This document shows, piece after piece, positions 1 through 11,239 of a stretch of DNA of 64,000 bases. Made by a program: the position numbers and the translations under genes. A model generated the notes under the pieces. That model was given only the letters and a program-made list of their open reading frames with translations, had not been told where the DNA came from and searched no databases. Source of the DNA: Macrothele yani (lineage: Eukaryota; Arthropoda; Arachnida; Araneae; Macrothelidae); the NCBI GenBank assembly GCA_039090855.1, contig CM077023.1, positions 83,737,127-83,801,126 on the forward strand, in the 5' to 3' direction. Position 1 is the first letter of the stretch. Each line of letters opens with the position of its first letter.

Positions 1-118
1 TTTTTAAATTGCGTGCTAATAAGGGGTACCACATTCCATAGAAACATTTGATTGCTATATACGTATTTTTTTTTAATTGCCCACTAATAGGGGGTGCCAC
101 ATTCCATAGCAGGAGGAA
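1..118. repeat. Imperfect direct duplication of about 45 bp
   Basis: Bases 1-41 and about 68-112 are near copies; both contain ccacattccatag and a short G run after ctaata. The copies are separated by A+T-rich sequence. This could be the edge of a tandem array cut by the window start. No coding content. Confidence 0.7.
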
Positions 119-733
119 ATATATCCCCTGTCTGAAAACAGAAGCGAAGAATGCGAGAGATAAGAAAGATCAGAATCAGAAGCAAAGAAGTTTATAAAAT
201 TGGTAATAGTTAAGCATCGGTTAACCCTCATTATGTATGACCGCCCAGGTCGCTCCTCGCTCTCGAGGTTTTCTGAAAAAGACTGATGGTATACATAGAC
301 TTCGAATTAAAAAAAGAAAGTAAAATTATTGCATTTTGGTAGAAAATACTGAATGTGAAGCTGAGTATTCATGTAACTGCTACTGACCACTGTGCTTTAT
401 GATACAAAAAGGTGCTAATACCTAAATATTAAAAAGGGAACTTTCCCATTTATATAAAGTAGTAATAACACTTACCTTTTAGTACCTTCTCAGTTTTTAT
501 GAGTAATATTATTGACTATTGATCGTTTTTACAGTTGTTAGGATGTTAAATTCGCAGCCTGTGCCTTGTCATATTTGTTTGTCAAGGCAAATGCCAAATG
601 TAAAACACAGCTATGATAGCATTTTGTATAATAAATGTCATTTTTCCATGCCAAATGACGTTAGTTTCGGCATAATAATTTTGCCACATACATTCACTTA
701 AGAATATTTTAAAAATAACAATTACAGTGTTTC
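119..733. other. A+T-rich stretch without a recognisable gene
   Basis: I see no gene, RNA or repeat that I can name here. The only sizeable open frame (519-701, plus) has no recognisable motif and ordinary A+T-rich composition. The right end abuts the C-terminus of the hAT relic on the minus strand, so part of it may be the 3' non-coding end of that transposon. Confidence 0.5.
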
Positions 734-1632
734 TTAAAAAGATAAACAAGTTCTTTGGTTATGTAGCATTTTAATCATTTTTGTGTTTTTAATATTTCGT
801 CTTCCCCTTTGAAACCATTTGTGATATGCTTGTTCAATGCACTGCTTGTTCACTTTACCATCTTCATGGGTTGGGTTCCTAAGATTGGGAATTTTCGGGC
901 CTTCTACTGAAATTTTCGTTAAGGCTTCTACATGTGCTGGAAGCATTCGTGACCTCTCAGATAACAGAATACGGTTCACTGTCGAAAATGTCCTTTCTAC
1001 GCACGCAATTCCGACAGGAAGCAGTAAAAGGCACATAGCTGCAGCTGACAGCGAAAGGGAACATGGTTTTTCTTTCTGCACCACATGCAAGCATTAGAAG
1101 ATTGCTTTGAGTTTTAACATTTCCAGGGTATCTCTTGTAAATGCTGAACTCATTCTTCATGCCATTTTCATTGGTTTCACACATGCTGACAATTTTTGTA
1201 AAGTCCGAATTTTCCATATTTTTTTTTAATTTTTTTGGAAAATCTCATGGAACTTTCCCAATTTCTGAAATTGGTCAGATAATCTCTGGTTCATCCTTTG
1301 CATAATTTTATTCTTGTAGCTGCATTTCCAACTCCAACAAACCCTTATCAATCACATCGTTATCTTCAATTTTTATGCCATGTTCCTGAGCCTTTTTGTA
1401 AACTTCCATTGCTTCTAACATCAAATCATTGATTTCAATGCCCTCAATAGGTTTTTGTACCGAATTTATCAGTACCATTGCCTCCGTTAAGTTTCCTTCG
1501 GAAGACTACAAAGATTTACTGAGACGAGCTAGTGGTGCTAAAAGAGTAGAAAAGTAGCACAAGTATGAAAATTGTCGATTTCTTTCGAAACACCAGCCTC
1601 AATGTTTGATATTTTCTAAGGTTATGCATATA
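734..1632 (-). pseudogene. hAT transposase relic, C-terminal part with dimerisation domain
   Basis: The minus-strand frame at 734-1090 carries the hATC dimerisation signature: ACVERTFSTVNRI, then RSRMLP and later VEALTKISVEGP, the pattern with a conserved E-R-x-F-S that closes hAT transposases. Upstream (957-1632) the frame is broken by shifts and stops. The rest of the gene lies at 2948-3900; the two parts are separated by a mariner insertion at 1633-2945. hAT transposases are nuclear DNA-cutting enzymes with an RNase H-like core. This copy cannot make a full protein. Family is clear from the C-terminus; the exact subfamily (ZMYM-like versus others) is not. Confidence 0.75.
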
Positions 1633-2945
1633 CACAGTGTGGCAAAGAATTTTTAAGACTGGGTCTGTAAAATGAAATAGAAACAAGAAATTATAATTTG
1701 TTTTGGTTTGTTATTAAAAATAAGTCCTCCCGGCTTCAATACACTTGTTACAGCGATTTAATAATGATGCGAATGCCTGTTTCAGTTCACTTAGCGTTAT
1801 TGCCTCCAAAGCACGCGTCGAAGCTGTTTGCATAGTCGAAATATCATCAAAATAACACCCTTTTAACGTCATTTTAAGTTTTGGGAATAAATAAGAGTCA
1901 CAGGGTGCTAAATCAGGCGAATACGGTGGATAATTCAACACACAGACGTTATTTTTCGCCAAAAATCTACGAACAAGAAGTGAGGTGTGACTGGGTGCAT
2001 TATCGTGCAACAAACACCAACTGTTTTCATCCCGATATTCTGGACGAATGCGACGAATTCTGCTCATCAAACGCCTCAAAACATTTAAATAAAACTCACC
2101 AGTAATTGTTTGTCTACTTGGAAAAAATTTTTTGTATATAATACCCTTACTATCGAAGAATGTAATGAGCATTGTTTTGATTTTCGATGGAACTTTTCTT
2201 GTTTGTTTGGCTTGTGGTGAGTTTTTTGACTTTCATTCCGTACGCTGTCACTTTGTTTTAGGATCATATTGAAAACACCATGTTTCATCACCTGTAACAA
2301 TCGATTTTACGAAGTTTGGATCATTTTCAGCGGCTGAAATGATGTCTCTGCAATGTGCACTTCTCCTTGATTTTTGTTCATTGGTTAACGTGTGTGGAAC
2401 AAATTTAGCACAGACTTTTGTTTTGCCCAAATCTTCATGCAGGATGGTTCGAATCGTTTCTTTGTTGATGTTTAAAGACTCTTCCATCATTCTTAGTGAC
2501 GCACATCGATTGTTTGTCACGAAATCACGCACTTTTTCAATAATCTCAGGTGTCCTAGATGAACTTGGTCTTCCGGTACGCTTATCGTCTTCTAGCGTAT
2601 CTCTTTCGTCCAAAAAACGTTTGTGCCACAGGAAAACATTTGATCTACTTAAACAAAACTCACCGTAAACTTGTTTCATCATTTGGTACGTTTCCGAGGC
2701 ACTTTTACAAAGTTTTGCGTTAAATTTAATAACAGCCCTTTGTTCCATCTTAATAATTCTACATGAAAAAAATTTTACTTCTCTAATGAACGGCCGTTTC
2801 GTTTGAGTTACTTTAACAACTGCGCAATACTTTTGGCAGAAAGCAAGCAGATGGTCACGGTTTATAACGCATTCGTGATTACACTGGTGGCGCCACCGTA
2901 GGCTGAAATCTAGCGCCAGTCTTAAAAACTCTTTGACGCACTGTG
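1633..2945 (-). mobile_element. Full-length mariner element
   Basis: The element is 1313 bp, the usual mariner length. It has imperfect ~30-bp inverted ends: left begins cacagtgtggcaaagaattt, and the right end read in reverse begins cacagtgcgtcaaagagttt. A TA dinucleotide lies immediately outside each end (1631-1632 and 2946-2947), the expected target duplication. The transposase reads on the minus strand between the ends. It is inserted into the hAT relic, so it is the younger of the two. Confidence 0.93.
1714..2748 (-). pseudogene. Mariner transposase (DD34D), two in-frame stops
   Basis: The frame is open over 344 codons from ATG at 2746-2748 to the stop near 1714, the family's usual size, apart from two in-frame TGA codons just after YDPKTK (about 2246-2248 and 2231-2233). 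The second stands where the family has tryptophan. The N-terminal half has two helix-turn-helix segments with the linker GRPSSSRTP. The catalytic aspartates are seen in TGDETW, LLHDNAPSH and YSPDLAPCDSYLF, in the DD34D arrangement. The flanking frame is otherwise unshifted, so only two substitutions separate this copy from an open frame; it cannot make active enzyme as it stands. Confidence 0.92.
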
Positions 2946-2947
2946 TA

Positions 2948-3900
2948 GAAGCATAATACTGTACGACTACTTCAACACTGACTTCATAACACAACCATCT
3001 CGTTTCCCCTGACTGAACAGGTTCATGAGACATGTTATCAACCGCCATTTCTGCCATGTGCAAAAGTGAGAACCTTTTGTGGCTTCCTCTGAATGTGTTG
3101 TGCAGCTTGTTAATCACTGTCAGTACTCTCTTGATATGCTTTTTTGTCTGCAGCTGTGAAGAAGAACGAGTTGAAAAACATATCTTCGGCAGTGTACAAA
3201 TAATAAATTTGGTGTATGTTCTTTCAGCCTCGCCTGGACGCCATTCACATTTCCGCTAAAATTGGCACCGCAATCAAATGATACTAGAGAGATGATCGCT
3301 GGATTTAAATCTGATTTTCTTAGGTAATCAACATACCTGTAATATGTTCTGCTTTTGTTGACTGTAGAATAACTGCAGATTAAAAGGTTTCTTCCATCCT
3401 GAATTTGTTATCTTCACCCTCAGCAACGATATGACGAACACAAATGCCAAGCACTTTACGACCCTTGATGTCGGTGCATTCATCAGCCATGGCTGAATGA
3501 CTGAATATTATGGAATACCTTTCAGCCGTTCAGCAATTGCTGCTGCAACAGCTTCACCAAATGCTTCTAAGAAATATGTTACGGTAGTGGATGATAAGCG
3601 AAGAACATTCTGTGTGGATTATTTTTAATTCAATTAACCAGATTACCATATCCATCCACAAAAGCAGCGGTCGCAACTAGATTAGGCCAGTTCAATGTCG
3701 TGTGCGGAATTTCCGATCTAAACAAGTGGTATGCAAATTTTAGCAGATCCTTAGTTGAATTACTTTCTTTTTCCATCTGTTTATTGGAGTGCATACATAC
3801 CATTGTTTTAACGTCCATACCCTCCGATTTTGTTTTAGATGCAGCCAAAGCCATTATATGTGAACGGTTTTTTTGTTCATGTTTTAAAGCCTTTCCCCCT
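2948..3900 (-). pseudogene. hAT transposase relic, N-terminal and core part
   Basis: Read on the minus strand, 3630-3854 is open and is followed, with shifts, by phrases typical of the RNase H-like core of hAT transposases: MADECTDIKGRKVLGICVRH near 3425-3490, then SFDCGANFSG and a NGVQARLKE-like segment near 3190-3270. A further H-C-R-R-Y segment follows. The piece ends at the mariner insertion and resumes at 1632. Several frameshifts and stops break it. Function is inferred from these motifs only; the missing start and the DNA-binding zinc finger were not located. Confidence 0.65.
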
Positions 3901-4062
3901 AATTTCTTTGAAGCAGATAGTTGAACTAACTATGTCATCTATGGACCAGTTTTCATTTTACCAAATATGCAACAAATGCTGCATTTGTATCCTTCAGATG
4001 TACGTTCAATCCAATGATGTTTCAAGTACGAACATGCTTTTTAGCACGTCTTTTGTAAAAAA

Positions 4063-7000
4063 AGATCGTGCTTCTGTTATCCGTTTGTTCGTCCGTCCGT
4101 CCGTCTGCACCCACGATATCTCTGCAACTATTAGTCCGATTTGAAAAATTCTTTTTGCATTCGGAAGCTTGAAATATGCAAATGATGATTCTTTATTTCG
4201 TTTTTTTTTACGATGTACAATTTCGCCGGTAGAGGGCGTAAATGCAAATGATGTCGAATTCAAAAACACGTTTTATTCCACATATTTGCTTCTAAACATT
4301 CGATTGAAAAAAAATTTTTATCTTTCGATTTCATTTATGTCGAAGAGTATTTTAGATATAGTTACTTTTAAAAATTACGCATAGATTTTCCGCTAGGGGG
4401 CGTAAAAGTAAATTACATTTTTCCCGATAACTCTTTTTCTAAAACTCCGATTTGAAATTTTTTTTCTTCGGCGGATACATCTTCAGATGAAAAATCTTTT
4501 GCATATAATTTCAAATTTTTGGTAAAGAATACTTTGGCCACCAGGGGGCGTAAGTGTTAATTTTTGCTTCTGATGTATATGCCATAAAATCGGAGCTTCT
4601 AAAATATCGATTGAAAAAATTCTTTCGTGGACTGATGCCACTACATTGATAAACCTTTTCGGAATATTTTCTTTATAAAATATTGCACAGTTTCTCCGTC
4701 AGGGGGCGTAAATGTACATCTTATTTTTGTCAATATCTCTACTTCTAGGAGTCCGATTTGAAAAATTCCTTCTTTGTTGGATAGTGTTTTTCGTGTGACA
4801 TGTTTTTCATATAATATCAAAATTTTCAAGTAATTCATAGAATTTCCGCTAGGGGGAGTAGCGGTAACATGCGTTTCCCCCTATATCTCTGCTTCTAAAT
4901 CTCCGATTTGAAAAATTCTTTCTGCACCGGATACAGCTCCTGATGGGAAATTGTTAGCACATAATTTCTAATTTTTGTAAAAAAATAGTTTGGCCACCAG
5001 GGGGCGTAAATCTTAATTTCCGCTTCCGTTGTATTTGCAACAAAATATGAGCTTCTAAAATCTCGATTGAAAAAAACGTCTTTTGTTGACCGATACTAGT
5101 CACGTCGACAAACCTTTTAGAAACATTTTCTTCTTAAAATAGTGCATGATTTCTACGCCAGGGGGCGTAGATGTACATCTTATTTTTGTCAATATCTCTA
5201 CTTCTAGGAGTCCGATTTGAAAAATTCCTTCTTTGTTGGATAGTGTTTCTAGTGTGACATGTTTTTCCTAAAAATTCAAAATTGTCAAGTAATTCATAGA
5301 CTTTCCGCTAGGGAGCGTAAATGTAAATTGCGTTCCCCCCTATATCTCTGCTTCTAAATCTCCGATTTGAAAAATTATTTCTGTACCGCATACAGCTCCT
5401 GATGGAAAATCGTTTGCACATAATTTCTAATTTTTGTAAGAAATGGTTTGGCCACCAGGTGGCGTAAGTCTTAATTTTCGCTTCTGTTGTATTTGCAGCA
5501 AAATATGAGCTTCTAAAATCTCGATTGAAAAAAGTCATTTGTTGACCGATACTACTCCTGTCGACAAACCTTTTAGGAAAATTTTCTTCTTGAAAAAATG
5601 CATGGTTTCTACGCCAGGGGGCGTAGATGTATATCTTATTTTTGTCAATATCTCTACTTCTAAGAGTACGATTGGAAAAATTCCTTCTTTGTTGGATAGT
5701 GTTTCCGATGCGAAATGTTTTTCCTATAAATTCAAAATTTTCAAGTATATCATAGACTTTCCGCTAAGGGCGCAAAGGTAAATTGCGTTTTCTGCGTTAT
5801 TTCTGCTCCTAAAGCTCTGATTTGAAAAATTCTTCCTGTATCGCATACAAGACCTGATGGAAAATATTTTTCACGTAATTTCTAATGTTTGGTAAAGAAT
5901 GGTTTAGCCACCAGGGGTCATAAGTGTTAATTTCTTATTCTGAAGAATTTGTTGCAAAATCTGTGCTCCTGAAAACTCGACAAATTTTTTTCTTCGACCG
6001 ATACCGCTTATATGGATACACCTTTTGAGAATACTTTCTTCCTAAAATAATACATGGCTTTCCCACCAGGGGACGTAAAGTCACATCTTATTTTTGTCGA
6101 TATCTCTGTTTCTAAGAGTTCGTAAGCTCACGATTCCGTTTACAGCAATATCTGAGGGATTAAAAACCCGATTGAAAATCTTCTTTCTTTTGTCAGATCT
6201 ATTGTTTTTCACACCGGTTCCATTGACTTTGAATAGCTTTGATAAATTTAATTTGCGTCAGAACGGATTCAAAAGACGTGCTTATTACACCCGAAAATTC
6301 GGTGTCATCTTTCTTGTTTTCGTATGTCAGTGAAACTCGTCATAAATATATCTGGTCCCATACATTTTTGATGGATCAACGCCCTCTTCCTTTCATTGTG
6401 CACTTGTCGTGGCAGATCCGAGAGCACAAGAAAAGGAACAACTGCTGCATTACGTTCTGTTGCACCCTTTTAGAAGTTGCTAAATACAAAGTTTTGATAT
6501 CATAACTCCAGCTGTTTGAGATTTACAAAATTTATGTTTGACTGATTTACCTTTATATCCAACGTTGTTTTACCAACTTCATTTAAATTCGGCAGTTATT
6601 ATTTCAGGAAGTGATACCAATTTATTAATTGAAATTTTTCTTCCTAGGCATTGTATGATAAATTTTTTTGACTGATTTTTTTCAAAACGAACCTGATTTT
6701 TTCCTTTCTTTCAAAGATTTTTTCCCTTCTGTAAACAATTTTCCTTTGCTAATGAGTCCCGAATGCCCAATTTCGAATTTGTAACTGAAGCCATTGCAAA
6801 GATATTGCTTTGAAAAAGTTCTCGACTGATTTCTATTTAAATCGAACACCCTTGGCCGATTTCGTTCAAATTCAACGGGGTACTTATAGAAGGTTCTTAA
6901 TTCTGGATTTGTCACTAAAGGCATTTCCGAGAGAGCAGAGTAGAAAATTTTCTTGGGCGCTTTATTCTTAAATCGAACGTCATTTAACGGATTTTTTAAA

Positions 7001-7115
7001 TCAAGAAAATTATTATTTTTCGCTAATATGTCTAAAATACCGAATTTGAAATTTGTAACCCAAGTGATTGAAGAGATATTGCGTTGCAAAGGTATGGGCA
7101 CACAGACTCCGCGAA
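4063..7115. mobile_element. Candidate repeat element enclosing a CTCF-like tandem array
   Basis: The left edge has a short tccg-rich run (4081-4105) followed by cacgatatctctgcaactat and ccgatttgaaaaattc. Near the right edge (7045-7110) a similar block appears inverted: aatttgaaatttgtaac, gagatattgc and cacacagactcc. This suggests one ~3-kb unit with related inverted edges around a tandem array. The 6100-7045 interior holds weak echoes of the array monomer, such as gagatattg and ttgaaatt segments. No transposase was found. It could be a non-autonomous DNA element or simply satellite DNA with decayed flanks. Confidence 0.45.
4226..6077 (+). repeat. Higher-order tandem repeat with 13 CTCF-like boxes
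   Basis: Monomers of about 147-164 bp each contain a box of the form CC(A/G)C(C/T)AGGGGGCGTA, followed downstream by atatctctgcttctaa and tccgatttgaaaaattc. Boxes begin at 4226, 4390, 4548, 4696, 4846, 4994, 5154, 5305, 5452, 5611, 5761, 5908 and 6063. Three monomer types alternate (ccgctaggg, ccaccaggg, acgccaggg), giving a super-period of about 457 bp repeated four times. The best boxes (4548, 4994, 5452) read tggccaccagg(g/t)ggcgta, close to the vertebrate and insect CTCF core. Protein binding is inference. Confidence 0.85.
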
Positions 7116-7763
7116 AGAAAACGTCACGCTTACATAGCTCTTTCATACAAACAAAGTATATGAACGGAAAGTAAAAATGCAGGGCATTTCATAAAAATAT
7201 TTCTGAATGATTATTTTTAATAACAATGTAAAAAACATTTCATAGATTCATTTGTTTGTGAAAGTAGACAAGTGAACTCCCTTTGTCGTTACCCTTATAT
7301 TTCAGCTAAAAAAATGTCTTGGACGTATTGGATCCATTCCTGGCTGTGCTACTGCACACATCAAAGAATGGAACATCAAATAAAAAGCAGAAAACAGGCC
7401 TTGCTTATGCTTTCAAATAACCCCACAGTGTTAGCTTCTCAAAGAAATTTCGTTTCCCAACCTACTTCGTTAAGGATTATGATGCTACTCACACTCAATC
7501 AAATGACGCAAAAGCAAGTGCGAGCTGGCCCAAAAGCTGATCTTTCCTCGCCACTGGGACTGCACTTTTTGTCCGGCATTATACTGAATGACCCTCAAAA
7601 AGTAAATAATGTTTAAGAAATTCACACTACGTCTGTGTCTTTCTTTCGCGATCGTTTCTTTCTACGTATGAACTTGTCGATCATGTAGCTTCCATTTCTT
7701 TCGGATGGGACGTGACAAAAACAATCATCATGTTAATTTCACTCATGTTTAATGTCACATATA
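7116..7763. other. Unassigned stretch before the Tc1 cluster
   Basis: A plus-strand open frame of 114 codons lies at 7272-7616. It has no motif I recognise, and alternative frames over the same bases are also partly open, so I do not call it a gene. The flanks are A+T-rich. The stretch could be the remains of an older transposon. Confidence 0.35.
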
Positions 7764-7765
7764 TA

Positions 7766-8964
7766 CTGAAGAGCAATTGAATTAGAGACAGCTGGCGTTA
7801 TGCAAATGTGATGGCGATGTGGGCGGCCCTGCTAACGGAAACGACATGATGTTTGCAGCGATCCGACAATATAAGGAGTGATGCGACGGGAATCAGTAAG
7901 AGTCGGACGCAGTATGGGTATACTAAGTACTTTTGATCGTGGGCAAATTGACGGGGCCCAACGAATGGATCACTCCATCTCGGAAGTCGTGCAGGCATTG
8001 GGATTTTCACGAGCCACTGTGTCACGGGCGCACCGTGAGTACATCGAATCCGGTAAAACCGTTCCTGCAAGGGCCAACTGCCGTGGACAACAGCGTGTGG
8101 CTGAGCGAGGTCATCGTCGGCTAGCTCGCATTCTAACAGCGGATAGACGGGCCACAGTGCAAGAAATCACTTGGCAATTTAACGCTGGTGCACAAAAACG
8201 TATAAGCAGCCACACCATCCAGAACCATCTCCTCGCTATGGGGTACGTCCCACGAGGGTACCGCTGCTGACCGCCATCACAGGGTGCAAAGATTAGCATG
8301 GGCGCGGGAACATCATCACTGGACCCTAGACATGTGGAAAAATGTTGCCTGGACTGATGAGTCGAGATTCACGTTGGTACATGCGGATGGCAGGATACGA
8401 GTACGGCGCAAACCACATGAAGCGATGGATCCTTCTTGCCAGGAGGGTACTCTTCAAGCTGGTGGGGGTGACTTTCTCGTCTGGGGACTGTTTACGTGGA
8501 CTGAAATGGGACCCCTGGTACGTGTGACATCGTCTCTCACAGTCAACGTTACCTGGATATCCTGGACGACCATTTGCTCCCGTTTGTGTGTCTTCAACAT
8601 CCCACTGGGGACCTCATCCTGCAACAAGACAATGCACCGTGCCATCGCTCCCGAATTGTATCCGAATGGTTGGATGAACACTCCACTGACGTGACCTCGC
8701 TTCCTTGGCAAACTATGATGTCACCTGACCTCAATCTCATCGAGCACATCTGGGATGCCATCGAGAGAGATGTTTGAGGCTCTGCCCCCTCCATCAAATC
8801 TACGTGAACTGTGGGAGCTTGTTCAGGGGTCGTGGATCTGCATGGCTTCCAAACGCTTCCGGTGTCTTGTCGAGTCCATGCCGAGACGAATCGTCGCCGT
8901 CATCAGGGCAAAAGGTGGTGCTACACGTTACTAGACAGGTATCTCTAATTCAATTGCTCTTCAG
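7766..8964 (+). mobile_element. Tc1-like element A
   Basis: The 1199-bp element has inverted ends of about 23 bp, starting ctgaagagcaattgaattag at the left and reading the same in reverse at the right. The left target dinucleotide TA is at 7764-7765; the right one has become TG (8965-8966). The enclosed transposase is on the plus strand and decayed. It lies eight bases upstream of element B. Confidence 0.9.
7914..8934 (+). pseudogene. Tc1-like transposase A, frameshifted
   Basis: The ATG at 7914 opens MGILSTFDRGQIDGAQRMD, a typical Tc1 first helix-turn-helix; the second DNA-binding part follows to about 8267. At least two frameshifts (near 8270 and 8530) are needed to read on. Catalytic motifs are visible in successive frames: AWTDESRFT (first D, ~8350), LQQDNAPCH (second D, ~8615) and MSPDLNLIEHIWD (final E, ~8745). 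The C-terminus ends RAKGGATRY followed by TAG at 8932-8934, the usual Tc1 ending. Not functional as read. Confidence 0.88.
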
Positions 8965-8972
8965 TGCATGTA

Positions 8973-10191
8973 CACTATCTACCAACAAGTAATTGGACAC
9001 CCCTGCAATCGACGATATCTGTGGTTCTGATACACGTCACTGCCGCCGCCGTTAAATATCGTGTGGGAAACAACAACGCAACCAGTCGTATGCAAGATGC
9101 CACGCAGTTCAGAGCTCTCTGATTTCGAGAAAGGTGTAATCGTCGGGTGTCACAGAAATGGCCGATCCATACGTGACATATCCAGCGAGTTGAAGTACTC
9201 AAAATCGACAGTGGCCTACGTGATTGGCAAGTGGAAGATGAGAGGTGACTGTCGGAATGTGCTCCGACCCGGCAGACCCACAAAACTGGGAGTTAGAGAC
9301 CGACGGGTGCTGGCCAGATAAATTCGGAAGAACCGCACCAAATCGATGAGCCACATCCGCGAGGAGTTTCAACAGACACCCGGGAGTGTTCTTTCGATGA
9401 ATACCATCCGTAAGGAAGCCCATCTGCTCGGTTATCATGGACGTGCTGCCGCCCACAAGCCTTTGATCACCAAGTTCAATAGCGCTGCTCGGCTAACGTG
9501 GTGCAAAGAACGTCGACAGTGGACCGTTGAACAGTGGAAGCAGGTTCTCTGGAGCGACGAATCAAGTTTCACCCTCTACCGTTCGGATGGCAGGGTCTGG
9601 GTTTGGCGTCTGCCTGGAGAACGCCTCCTGCCGGAATGTATTGTGCCAACTGTGAAGTTCGGCGGCGGTGGAATTATGCTATGGGGGTGTTTCTCCTGGT
9701 ATGGCACGGGACCCTTGGTCGCAATTCTTGGTAGACTCAACACCGAGACCTACTGCACCGTTTTGGATGACCATGCGCTTCCTACGTTGTGGCAGTTTTA
9801 CGGGGTGGACTCATGTTACTTTCAGGATGACAATGCCACCTGTCATGTTGCGAGGTCCACCATGGCTTGGTATGGTGACGATGGGGTTAATCGAATGGGC
9901 TGGCCTGCGCATAGTCCGGACCTTAACCCTATCGAGCACCTCTGGGACGAGTTGGAGCGTCGACTTAAGGGGTGCCCCCACTGTCCGAAATCGGTGAAGG
10001 AACTGACCTGTTTTCTCCAAGCCGAGTGGAAGAAAATGCCGCTAGATGTCGTACAACGCCTGGTTGAGAGTATGCCCCGGAGGGTCGCAGCTGTAATCGC
10101 CGCTCGTGGAGACTCCACCAACTATTGAAGGTGAATAAACTTCGTTTTCCTTTGCTATCACTGGTGCCCAATTACTTGTTGGTAGATAGTG
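8973..10191 (+). mobile_element. Tc1-like element B, nearly intact
   Basis: The 1219-bp element has ~25-bp inverted ends beginning cactatctaccaacaagtaa, with TA at 8971-8972 and 10192-10193. This is the expected structure and size for a Tc1 element. It begins just eight bases after the end of element A, so two lineages chose neighbouring TA sites. Confidence 0.94.
9097..10128 (+). pseudogene. Tc1-like transposase B (DD34E), single in-frame stop
   Basis: From the ATG at 9097 the frame runs 343 codons to TGA at 10126-10128, interrupted only by TAA at 9319-9321. It begins MPRSSELSDFEKGVIVGCH, and a GRP-type linker (LRPGRPTKLG) joins the two DNA-binding parts. The acidic triad is [17 protein letters not shown] and [13 protein letters not shown], with 34 residues between the second D and the E. 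A glycine-rich segment ([12 protein letters not shown]) lies between the first two. Full length for the family. One stop makes this copy inactive; I chose 9097 because the helix-turn-helix follows at once. Confidence 0.94.
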
Positions 10192-10193
10192 TA

Positions 10194-11239
10194 TATGTGA
10201 GTGGGTGTGTATCTTTGTTTGCCACTCCCCAAAGGGGGTATTTATATTTTTTTATAGGGGGTGTCTGAAGAAATTTCGGGGTGTGTTGGGGGAGTGTGGG
10301 GTGAAGGGGTGTATAAATTCCTGCTTGCACCATTTCCACTACGGCGAAACACGTTACCTTCCTCCACCCATTTTCATTCCATTCGGCAGACAGTGTTTGC
10401 ATCGCGGTACGACGCTTCCAAGGAGCAACCAGCTGTACTCAGCCATAGGGTGAAGTCTCTGATGAAGGAGTATGCCCATATGCGGCGCTAAATAGCCGTG
10501 TAGAACAGCCGCAAATGTTTTCTAATACAGTTGGTTAACGTATTTTCCTTAAATACAAACTCAATGATAAGTAGAAGGGTTAGCAAAAATCCCTCTACCT
10601 CAAGGAGTCATTCACCATTTAAAATTATCAGTCGTTCACAAATGATCGTTCAGATGAATTACTTTTCGATTTTTAGCCACTCCTTAAAAATAAGGTTCTC
10701 TAGCACCCATTCTCATACCACTTTTTACAACCGCTTAGGTGTGATAGTAGTGGAAGCTTTACCTTGTGATTTCTTATCTTACTCGTAGGTCAGGAACAAA
10801 TGCTTTATGAATGTGGGGTGTAACCCTTTTATGCAAATTTAATGTTTTACATTAATCGCATTAATGGCTTATCTTTAGACAAAGTCGTTTAATGATTTTC
10901 CGAAGAATAATGCAATCAAAGGAATTAGAAGAGCAGCCAAGCGACACTATAACAGCTCCCGCGTGTAACAAATTTCCGTCTTGTGTTGAGCTATACGGAT
11001 TAATATTTCTTATGCACAGGTACAATTTTCAGCTAAATCGATTATCAATAGTGAAAATGGAAGAGAACAGAGATGAAAACGGCTCAAGGGTTAACGGGGC
11101 ATCGAGTCAACAATTTTTTGCGGGTCGAACGGGTCGGGTCAAGGTTTTCCTGACCCGATTTCGATCTGGTTTTATTTCCGTTTTATTTTTGAATAGAAAA
11201 AACAAAACAAAATATTTCAAAGAACCCTTTAGAGGTATT
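10194..11239. other. Unassigned stretch with G-rich and GGGTC-rich sequence
   Basis: 10220-10320 is G-rich (runs such as ggggtgtgttgggggagtgt) with no gene I recognise. Small open frames at 10531-10788 and 10892-11242 have no motif. From 11100 the sequence gacccg / cgggtc recurs (cgggtcgaacgggtcgggtc), and related sequence reappears at 12005-12075 beyond the RTE fragment. The RTE piece therefore probably inserted into an older GGGTC-rich repeat. Confidence 0.5.

Noticed and set aside
837..1097. Plus-strand 86-codon frame
   Set aside because: It is the antisense of the hATC-coding frame.
4081..4105. cgtccgtccgtccgtc run as a functional microsatellite
   Set aside because: It is a short run at the edge of the repeat element and is explained by it.
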